Positions 58,013 through 64,000 of a stretch of DNA of 64,000 nucleotides are shown one piece after another. The DNA lies in NCBI GenBank assembly GCA_020348925.1, contig CP070758.1, forward strand, positions 402,497 to 466,496, in the 5' to 3' direction. The DNA comes from Gemmatimonadota bacterium (GTDB lineage Bacteria; JBHIER01; G020348925). The position numbers and the translations under genes are program-made. Under the pieces are notes generated by a model that was not told the DNA's origin, did not search any database, and saw only the letters and a program-made list of their open reading frames with translations. The stretch's first letter is position 1; each line of letters starts with the position of its first letter.

Positions 58013-59650
58013 ATGAAAAGAATCATCCTCCGTATCGCTCTCGCGAACAGCCTCCTTCTTTTTTCACTGGCCTCTCCGGGTATATCCTGTACAAACTTTC
58101 TCATAACAAAAGGGGCTTCGGTCGACGGCTCCACGATGATCTCATATTCCGCCGATTCTCATGTGCTTTATGGAGATCTGTACTACATGCCGGCCGGAAA
58201 TCACAGAGCAGGTGCAATGCTTGACATCTATGATTGGGATACCGGCGATTACCATGGGCAGATAAAACAGGTTGGTCGCACCTACGCAGTTGTCGGTCTC
58301 ATCAACGAGCATCAGGTTGCCATTGGGGAAACGACCTGGGGTGGTCGGGAGGAGCTGGTCGATTCCACAGGCATCATGGATTACGGGAGCCTCATGTACG
58401 TCGCCCTTCACAGGGCCAAGACGGCCAGAGAAGCCATACGGATCATGGGCGATCTTGTTGCTGAATACGGATATAACAGCTCAGGGGAATCCTTTTCCAT
58501 TGCGGATCCGGAAGAAGTGTGGTTCATGGATTTGATCGGCAAAGGGCCTGGCAACACAGGAGCAGTCTGGGTTGCCAGGAAGATTCCGGACGGATATATC
58601 TCCGCCCATGCTAACCAGGCCCGCATTCGCCGGTTTCCTCTGAATGATAAGGAGAACTGTCTCTACGCAGAAGATGTCATATCCTTCGCCAGGGAGAAAG
58701 GTTATTTCAGCGGGGAAGACGAGGAGTTCAGTTTTGCGGATGCATATGCTCCTCTCGATTTCGGCGCACTCAGGTTCTGCGAGGCGAGGGTCTGGAGTAT
58801 GTTTCGCCAGGCGGCCCCCTCACTGAATCTGTCGACCGATTACGTGAATGGCGTCGAAGGTGCTGAGCCATTTCCTCTGTGGATCAAACCCGATACGAAA
58901 CTCTCCCTTCAAGACGTCATGGGTTTTATGAGGGATCATTTTGAGGACTCCGAGTTCGATCTGACGTTCGGGATAGGTGCGGGTCCCTACTGCCTTCCGT
59001 ACCGCTGGCGACCGCTCACGTGGAAGGTGGACGATGTCACCTACTGCAACGAGCGCGCGACATCCACCCAACAGACCGGTTTCTCCTTCGTGACACAATC
59101 CCGATCCTGGTTGCCCGATCCCATCGGCGGCATCATCTGGTTCGGGGTCGATGACACTTACAGCACAGTCTATATCCCCATGTACTGCGGTATCAATGAG
59201 GTGCCGAGGAGTTACGCTGTGGGCACGGCGACCTTTGACGCTTTTTCCTGGGACTCCGCCTTCTGGATCTTCAATTTTGTGGCAAATTTCGCTTACCTCA
59301 GATACTGCGACATGATCGTGGATATCCAGAAAGTGCAGCGAGAATTTGAGGACTCATTTGTGGCCCATCAGCCGGAGATTGAAAAGGCTGCTCTCGCGCT
59401 CTATGAACAGGCCCCACGGTTGGCCAGAGATTACCTTACGGAATATTCGGTCAAGCAGGGTGAGGCTGTCGTAAAGCGCTGGAAGAGGTTGGGGGAGCTT
59501 CTCATTTGGAAATACATGGATGGGAACGTCAAGGACGAGCATGGGGGGGTAACCCATCCCGGTTACGACGAGTCGTGGTACCGACGGATCGTGGAGGAAA
59601 GCGGTGAGCAATTCAAAGTGAGAAAAATAGGCGAGGAGGAAACACATTAG
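58013..59650 (+). CDS. C69-family dipeptidase (secreted)
   Basis: 545 residues; AGGAAGGAAATAAT precedes the ATG. The signal peptide ends directly before Cys26 (LASPGISCTNFLITKGASVDGS). In the Ntn-hydrolase dipeptidases (PepD, U34/C69) the exposed N-terminal Cys is the nucleophile. GLINEHQVAIGETTWGGREEL and AHANQARIRRFPL-type blocks are family-specific. The C-terminal domain (SWDSAFWIFNFVANFAYLRYC) is complete. It probably degrades dipeptides in the periplasm or outside, in line with the M1 and matrixin proteases in this window. The start was fixed by the signal peptide. Confidence 0.9.
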   Translation: MKRIILRIALANSLLLFSLASPGISCTNFLITKGASVDGSTMISYSADSHVLYGDLYYMPAGNHRAGAMLDIYDWDTGDYHGQIKQVGRTYAVVGLINEHQVAIGETTWGGREELVDSTGIMDYGSLMYVALHRAKTAREAIRIMGDLVAEYGYNSSGESFSIADPEEVWFMDLIGKGPGNTGAVWVARKIPDGYISAHANQARIRRFPLNDKENCLYAEDVISFAREKGYFSGEDEEFSFADAYAPLDFGALRFCEARVWSMFRQAAPSLNLSTDYVNGVEGAEPFPLWIKPDTKLSLQDVMGFMRDHFEDSEFDLTFGIGAGPYCLPYRWRPLTWKVDDVTYCNERATSTQQTGFSFVTQSRSWLPDPIGGIIWFGVDDTYSTVYIPMYCGINEVPRSYAVGTATFDAFSWDSAFWIFNFVANFAYLRYCDMIVDIQKVQREFEDSFVAHQPEIEKAALALYEQAPRLARDYLTEYSVKQGEAVVKRWKRLGELLIWKYMDGNVKDEHGGVTHPGYDESWYRRIVEESGEQFKVRKIGEEETH

Positions 59651-60063
59651 CACGGATCAGTATATTCTCGCGACCATTCAATACTCTTCAGGTGTTTTAA
59701 ATGGTGAATCTCTTGGAAACATTTTCAACGTATGCCACGTCCTATAATGTAAACTTTCGAGAATCGTACAAATTTTCGAAAGGCAGGAGTTGTTTGAAGG
59801 GATGAAGCCTTCTTCAGAGGTGACAGTGGAGCGATCCGAGTAAGCCATGGTTCCAGAACAAAAGTATGTCTGTGAGACCCTCTGGAAAAGTGAGCGACCG
59901 AAGGAGGCTCAGTTCGATAGCGATCACCGTTCGTGTGGAACAACATGCTCGAAGAGACGCCTTATGTGAAGAACGATACCTCCGTATTGATACTATGTAC
60001 CCCTTTTTATTTAACGCTGCGCCTTTGTGGCGAATAATCCGAGAGAAGAGAGGAGCTTGTGAA
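59651..60063. other. 413-base intergenic region
   Basis: An open frame continues upstream of the next gene to 59866, but it has no ribosome site and an atypical composition, so I read it as untranslated. A TATAAT occurs at about 59744-59749 with only a poor -35 (TTTTCA, 15-base spacing). Nothing else is supported. Confidence 0.4.
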
Positions 60064-60717
60064 ATGACAATGAGATCTCTGGTTCTGAACCTTGTTATCG
60101 CAACACTTTTCGTGCTGGATGCAGCCGTTTTTGCTGACACGACCGTCCGAACCCTCACGAAAGAGCTGTCCGTGGAAGAGGCTGAATGGGTATTCATAGA
60201 ACTTCCCATCGGAGAGCTGGAGGTCAAGGGATCCGGTGGTAACGTGCTGTCTTTTCATCTCAAGGTGAAATGTGAGGATCGGGACAGTGATAAATGCCGT
60301 CGCGCAGCCGAGGACATCGAACTCGAGGTGGATCAGCATTCCGACGGCATTGAAATTGGGATCGACCACTGGCCCAAGTTTCGTAACAAGGGCATGTCCC
60401 TTGAAGGTTTTCTCGAGGTACCGCGTCAGCTCGTTCTTGAGATCGACATGGGTGTGGGAGAGGTCGATATCTCCGGTATGGAGGATGACATCGAGATCGA
60501 CATCGGTGTCGGCGAGGTCAGTATCGAGATGAATGAATCTGAGGTCCGATCGGTGAGCCTGGATGCAGGAGTCGGTGATGCGACCCTTCGCGTGGGGGGG
60601 AGAACCATTGAAGGCTCGGGCTTTATCGGCCACGGCCTCGACTGGCGTGAAGGCTCAGGCAAGGCTTATATCGAAATCGACTGCGGTGTGGGATCGATTG
60701 ACGTTTATCTTGATTGA
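60064..60717 (+). CDS. Secreted DUF4097-like (adhesin-type beta-helix) protein
   Basis: 217 residues from ATG 60064, with AGAGGAGC upstream and a signal peptide (MTMRSLVLNLVIATLFVLDAAVFA) right after it. The mature part runs VFIELPIGELEVKGSGGNVLSFHLKVKCE, then short repeated strands with Gly-Val-Gly-Glu turns (LEIDMGVGEVDISGM, IEIDIGVGEVSIEM, VSLDAGVGDATLRVGG, IEIDCGVGSIDVYLD). This is the parallel beta-helix pattern of DUF4097/DUF2807-type domains. Its role is unknown; related proteins are envelope-associated. Confidence 0.8.
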   Translation: MTMRSLVLNLVIATLFVLDAAVFADTTVRTLTKELSVEEAEWVFIELPIGELEVKGSGGNVLSFHLKVKCEDRDSDKCRRAAEDIELEVDQHSDGIEIGIDHWPKFRNKGMSLEGFLEVPRQLVLEIDMGVGEVDISGMEDDIEIDIGVGEVSIEMNESEVRSVSLDAGVGDATLRVGGRTIEGSGFIGHGLDWREGSGKAYIEIDCGVGSIDVYLD

Positions 60718-60757
60718 AGTTCAAAGCAAAGTTTATCTGCAAGACCAAACTGCGAAA

Positions 60758-60792
60758 CCCTCTTCCCAGATATTTAGGAGAGAGGGATTTTT
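60758..60792 (+). terminator. Probable rho-independent terminator
   Basis: CCCTCT (60758-60763) pairs with AGAGGG (60781-60786), extended by one T-G pair, and is followed by ATTTTT. It lies about 40 bases after the DUF4097-like gene. Confidence 0.6.
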
Positions 60793-60872
60793 CTGCTCCA
60801 ACCGGTATAAAATCTAAACCACTATTTCAGATATATTGATACCACCTAAAGTGATATTGCGCCTTTTTCTCA

Positions 60873-61142
60873 ATGAATGGTGTGGTCCGTTTTGCTCACG
60901 TAAGGTTCACAAACACCTTTCAACTTCTCAAGCATATTGAGGCAACCGGGAGTATTTATACGAATCAGGCTAATATTTTAAAAATCGATAATAAGGATTT
61001 TTTGAATAACTCCACTTTTGAGGAACAGGATTGGTTTCGTGCCCTCCGGCACTTCGAAGGAGTGATCCGGCGAATAGCATTGTATAAATTTGGGTTAAAA
61101 ATCTTGGGTCAGGAGAGTGAATATAAAGTTTTGAATCATTAA
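60873..61142 (+). CDS. Doubtful hypothetical protein
   Basis: 89 codons from an ATG without a ribosome site (preceded by CTTTTTCTCA). The segment LLKHIEATGSIYTNQANILKID...DWFRALRHFEGVIRRIALYKFG looks helical but is not recognised. It is at best a small orphan gene or a remnant. Confidence 0.25.
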   Translation: MNGVVRFAHVRFTNTFQLLKHIEATGSIYTNQANILKIDNKDFLNNSTFEEQDWFRALRHFEGVIRRIALYKFGLKILGQESEYKVLNH

Positions 61143-61380
61143 ATATGCTTCATTCGGACCGTCCAAAGAGCAGGACAACACCAATTTCCTTAACCGGGGT
61201 TTCCTCGCAGAGATCGGGATTATAAAAACAGCATCAAGGCAGTCTTCCTCGAACTCTCGAGGTACACTCCACCAAAATCAATATGTCACATTCTCAATCT
61301 TGAAAGGGGAAAGTATATAAAAACTTGCTGAAGTATGCGAGTTCTATATGCGGAACTCAGGTGTGATATCAAAACATGTT

Positions 61381-61424
61381 GAGTTATCCACATTCTCAAA
61401 CCACTCTATTCATGTGGATAACTC
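61381..61424. promoter_or_regulatory. Two inverted consensus DnaA boxes
   Basis: GAGTTATCCACAT (61381-61393) and its exact complement ATGTGGATAACTC (61412-61424) are separated by 18 bases. Each contains the perfect DnaA box TTATCCACA (61384-61392; complement 61413-61421). It may be an origin-type cluster, a DnaA-titration site or a DnaA-regulated element. Confidence 0.6.
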
Positions 61425-61512
61425 CTCCTGGAGAAGATATACAAATATCAAAGAGAATATTTTCTCTCAGATCTGAAGAAATATTGAATGTTTCTTCCAA
61501 ATAGTGCTGAAA

Positions 61513-64000
61513 TCACTTCATCAGCACCATCTTCTTCGTCTCACTGAAATCTTTTGCTTTCATGCTGTAAAAATAGATTCCACTGACCGCATTCTCGCCA
61601 TTCCAGAGGACCGAATGGTATCCTGCCTCCATCTCAGAGTCTATCAGTTCAGCCATCACCTGTCCCAGAATGTTATAGACCGTAAGAGTTACGTGTGTGG
61701 CCTGGGGCAAGGTGAAGCCGATTTCGGTGTCAGGATTAAATGGATTCGGATAATTCTGATGCAAGGCATATTGCTGAGGAAGTGGTTCGACTACGATCTC
61801 AAAAGACGTCTTCCCACTTACTGAAAGTTCCTCAACTTTCCGCATATCTATTTCGCGACTGTCGACTCGTGCCGTGATTGTGAGTTCATCTGGCAGATGT
61901 GAAATATCCCAGGTCACCTGCACCGCGTCCTCGCCGATATCGATCAGCAACATCCATCGACTGCTACCGAGGTTGCGAATATCCCGTTGAAGCTCAAAAA
62001 CATGACCATCGCTCATACTTAAGAAAGCACTCCGCTCATCTTTTGTTGGCCCAGGTGGTGGAAGGAGCAAATCAAAGTCACATTCAAAAACGTCACTGGC
62101 TGAAGCGGCCTGTCCAAACTCAAGTACGCTGGATTGCCTGCTGCCTGATATCGAAACATGTGAGACCCAATCGGCTTGTTTTAAATTCGAAGACGTCCTT
62201 TTGATCGGTACATTCTCAGTTGATTTGACCTCGATGATGCAGTCTGTTAAAGCGAATATCCAATATCCGAGCCCCGGCTCAACGATGTCTGTGCCATAAT
62301 AATCCTCACCGTTAAAACCGAACAGCGAGTTTGGAACAATACTGCTTTCAACAGCTGGCCGACCAGTGCTTAGATCGATGATGCTTGATACCGATACAGG
62401 CTCCAGCAAGGATCCAATGAGGTTCCAACCGGTTTTGAGGTGGAGAGTGTAATACTGCAAAGGATAGCCTATCAGATTGTATTGATTCCCTCCGGTGCAA
62501 TGGACGAAATATCCCAAACCTCCTTGGAGGAATTCCGCCGCCCTGTATGATCCGCTGTAATGCCAGTAAGGTCCATGATCGTACATTTTATCGAGGACGT
62601 CCGCTGAAACTGGAACCACTGGGAGTGATATAAGATTCCAATCCGGTTCCATGTTCAATTCAAATGCGATGTTTTGTGACGGTATTAGATTTGGCAATCC
62701 TATGAGGGTGAGTGTTGCATCATCCTCTTGAGGAGTATCCGGGTCATCCGAGGATTTTAAAGGCACTTCATTACTGGTAACAAAACCCTGATTCACAATC
62801 TCAGTGAGGAAGGGCAGGTTTTCGTTAAGCGTTACGCGGAAAGAGAGGGTTACTGATCTTCCTCCAAGCAACAGTCCGATAAATACAACGACTTCAGAAT
62901 CGCCCTCCGTGTTACCGGATAGAACGAATCCGCGAGTGGTCGTTACAGTGCCTGTGTTCAAGGTTGTCTTTGTGTCGGGAATGTCTGAGAATTGAACATT
63001 GGTGATATCCGTTGCAAGAGTATTGCTTGTGTTGGAAATAACTACAATATACTCAAGAACATCCCCTGGTGAGATGATACCATTACTGTCCGCATCAACA
63101 ACAAGGTTATCTCGTTTTAACACTTCCAATACGAATACAGTCTGTTCCACAGTCACAATGATAGCTTCACTCTCATTACCAGCGCGGTCAACCGCTGTCA
63201 CATAAACAGTATCGCCAACATCTATATATGAAGCAATCAAGGCTGCAAAACGCCCATTCCGATCGGCTTCCGCTTCTCCAAGAAGAGTCGTGAGTCCTTC
63301 GTTTTCATAGAATTTTACCCTCAGTCCTGATTCAAACCAATCCTGGCCTACAGATCCTGAGTCACCCTCGGCAAGACCGTCATCATAGATCTTAATCCGG
63401 GATTCCTCAGGCGGCCTTGGAGGTGTAATATCGACGAGAATATGCAATCCAGTATTCGGCTCGCCATCTTCAATATCCACCAAATTACTGGCTGTATCAC
63501 GGCCTTTTATTCGTACTTGTGCAAGCCCCTCACAGGTTACATCGGCGCCGAGCAAGCTCCATGTGTATCGATACGATAGCGTGTCACAATGAGGGGGTCC
63601 ATCATTTAACCATCGTTCTACCTCAAAGAAACCTTCATAATATACCGGCACGCCGTCTATATCAACTCGTTCCCCCTGGGCAAAGATAAAGATATCCATA
63701 GAACTCCAAAGCCGGCCGTTCCCCTCAACCGGGAACGTTTGATCGACCATGGTTGTAATCTCCACGTTCTGTCTGTTCGTTACTGGAATGTCACCGAGCG
63801 TCGGATGGGAAATGAATGGTAACGGTTGCCCGTCGCCCTCTCGAGCATACTCGATGTTATAAATCGGATCCTTTGAATCGAGAACAACGTAGGTGGTAAC
63901 CGGTATAAACTGCAGAAAACCGTCAACAGCAAGATAAATCTCAGAAGAGATTTCCCACAATCCATCATCGAAGTTCGATTCGTCATAGACCACCCAGTCG
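61513..64000 (-). CDS. Large T9SS-sorted surface protein, N-terminus beyond window
   Basis: At least 829 codons, open to the right edge, so the start is not in the window. Visible parts from the edge inward: unrecognised beta-rich region; DITPPRPPEESRIKIYDD and RAGNESEAIIVTVE (Ig-like); a DUF11-type repeat (GDVLEYIVVISNTSNTLATDITNV...); a long domain with FELNMEPDWNLISLPVVPV and GWNLIGSLLEPVS, typical of FCB surface proteins; and the C-terminal type A sorting domain (HQNYPNPFNPDTEIGFTLP...YNILGQVM...TKKMVLMK). It is exported through the outer membrane by the type IX system and anchored or released. Function beyond surface display is unknown. Confidence 0.88.
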   Translation of the reverse strand, partial: DWVVYDESNFDDGLWEISSEIYLAVDGFLQFIPVTTYVVLDSKDPIYNIEYAREGDGQPLPFISHPTLGDIPVTNRQNVEITTMVDQTFPVEGNGRLWSSMDIFIFAQGERVDIDGVPVYYEGFFEVERWLNDGPPHCDTLSYRYTWSLLGADVTCEGLAQVRIKGRDTASNLVDIEDGEPNTGLHILVDITPPRPPEESRIKIYDDGLAEGDSGSVGQDWFESGLRVKFYENEGLTTLLGEAEADRNGRFAALIASYIDVGDTVYVTAVDRAGNESEAIIVTVEQTVFVLEVLKRDNLVVDADSNGIISPGDVLEYIVVISNTSNTLATDITNVQFSDIPDTKTTLNTGTVTTTRGFVLSGNTEGDSEVVVFIGLLLGGRSVTLSFRVTLNENLPFLTEIVNQGFVTSNEVPLKSSDDPDTPQEDDATLTLIGLPNLIPSQNIAFELNMEPDWNLISLPVVPVSADVLDKMYDHGPYWHYSGSYRAAEFLQGGLGYFVHCTGGNQYNLIGYPLQYYTLHLKTGWNLIGSLLEPVSVSSIIDLSTGRPAVESSIVPNSLFGFNGEDYYGTDIVEPGLGYWIFALTDCIIEVKSTENVPIKRTSSNLKQADWVSHVSISGSRQSSVLEFGQAASASDVFECDFDLLLPPPGPTKDERSAFLSMSDGHVFELQRDIRNLGSSRWMLLIDIGEDAVQVTWDISHLPDELTITARVDSREIDMRKVEELSVSGKTSFEIVVEPLPQQYALHQNYPNPFNPDTEIGFTLPQATHVTLTVYNILGQVMAELIDSEMEAGYHSVLWNGENAVSGIYFYSMKAKDFSETKKMVLMK

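Larger units (their letters stand above)
60718..61512. other. 795-base intergenic region with inverted DnaA boxes
   Basis: It lies between convergent genes. It contains a terminator (60758-60792), a doubtful 89-codon frame (60873-61142) without a ribosome site, palindromes such as GAGTTC...GAACTC near 61343-61362, two inverted DnaA boxes (61381-61424) and an AT-rich near-palindrome (AATATTTTCT...AGAAATATT, about 61457-61485). Confidence 0.5.

Noticed and set aside
59866-60063. Upstream extension of the DUF4097-like protein to a GTG-type start at 59866
   Set aside because: The added 66 residues hide a good signal peptide and lack a ribosome site, whereas ATG 60064 has both.
1-64000. CRISPR arrays, IS elements, prophage or integrase genes
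   Set aside because: No regularly spaced direct repeats, transposase or integrase motifs were seen; the repeats present are short palindromes.

Overview
The window is a 64 kb piece of a bacterial chromosome with mixed-strand, mostly single-gene or short-operon layout. Two large secreted proteins (5822-8422 and the partial gene 61513-64000) end in the 'NYPNPFNP ... YNVLGQ ... KKM' type A sorting domain of the type IX secretion system. Dockerin modules and secreted repeat proteins are also present. This combination points to an uncultured member of the FCB superphylum (lineages such as KSB1, Zixibacteria, Latescibacteria or Marinimicrobia) rather than a Proteobacterium or Firmicute. That placement is an inference from protein style; there is no rRNA here to settle it. 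No phage, transposase, CRISPR array or rRNA gene was seen.

Layout. 1-5.3 kb: a partial lamin-tail protein, a Cys-rich Spy/CpxP-like periplasmic protein, a TlpA-like thioredoxin, a selenocysteine tRNA, dihydrolipoyl dehydrogenase and an NTF2-fold protein. 5.4-9.8 kb: a multi-cohesin/dockerin/T9SS protein behind a consensus promoter, thioredoxin and a membrane protein. 10-15.1 kb (minus strand): DedA, IspF-IspD, QueA, DUF2905, RuvB, TPR lipoprotein. 15.5-19 kb: acylphosphatase, a secreted protein built of four copies of an unrecognised ~130-residue repeat, a DHH phosphoesterase. 19.6-26.6 kb: MutY, a PGM-like metalloenzyme, a Lys-rich histone-H1-like protein, nitroreductase, thioesterase, NUDT22-like Nudix enzyme overlapping an ABC-class ATPase, DUF2914. 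26.8-36 kb: heparinase-like protein with dockerin, HAD phosphatase, PAC2, pyruvate-kinase-C-domain protein, DinB, Mth938-like, MazG, PflX-like radical SAM protein, secreted GyrI-like protein. 36-43.4 kb (minus strand): endonuclease IV, PH-domain protein, and two M1 metallopeptidases, one fused to an outer-membrane barrel, flanking a membrane protein. 43.6-51 kb: lipoprotein hydrolase, matrixin-like protease, LysE exporter, alpha/beta hydrolase, phosphonatase-like HAD, a hydrolase gene broken by a local inverted/direct duplication, GNAT. 51.7-57.8 kb: a small secreted protein, a palindromic repeat element, the NfeD-SPFH-hgcA-hgcB cluster, HU and RNase D. 58-64 kb: C69 dipeptidase, a DUF4097-like protein, a long intergenic region with two inverted consensus DnaA boxes, and the partial T9SS cargo gene.

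The most consequential content is the hgcA-hgcB pair (54182-55500). Its diagnostic cap-helix motif NVWCAAGK, five membrane segments and the two-[4Fe-4S] ferredoxin predict that the organism can methylate inorganic mercury. The pair sits directly downstream of, and probably in one transcript with, an NfeD/SPFH membrane-scaffold pair, and a good sigma70-type promoter lies upstream of the group. The tRNA-Sec implies that the organism makes selenoproteins, although no selA, selB, selD or clear selenoprotein gene lies in the window.

Intergenic space is rich in hairpins and palindromic repeats, several of which recur. Intrinsic terminators are clear after 8422, 35957 and 52163. All functional calls are from reading the sequence; no database search was run.
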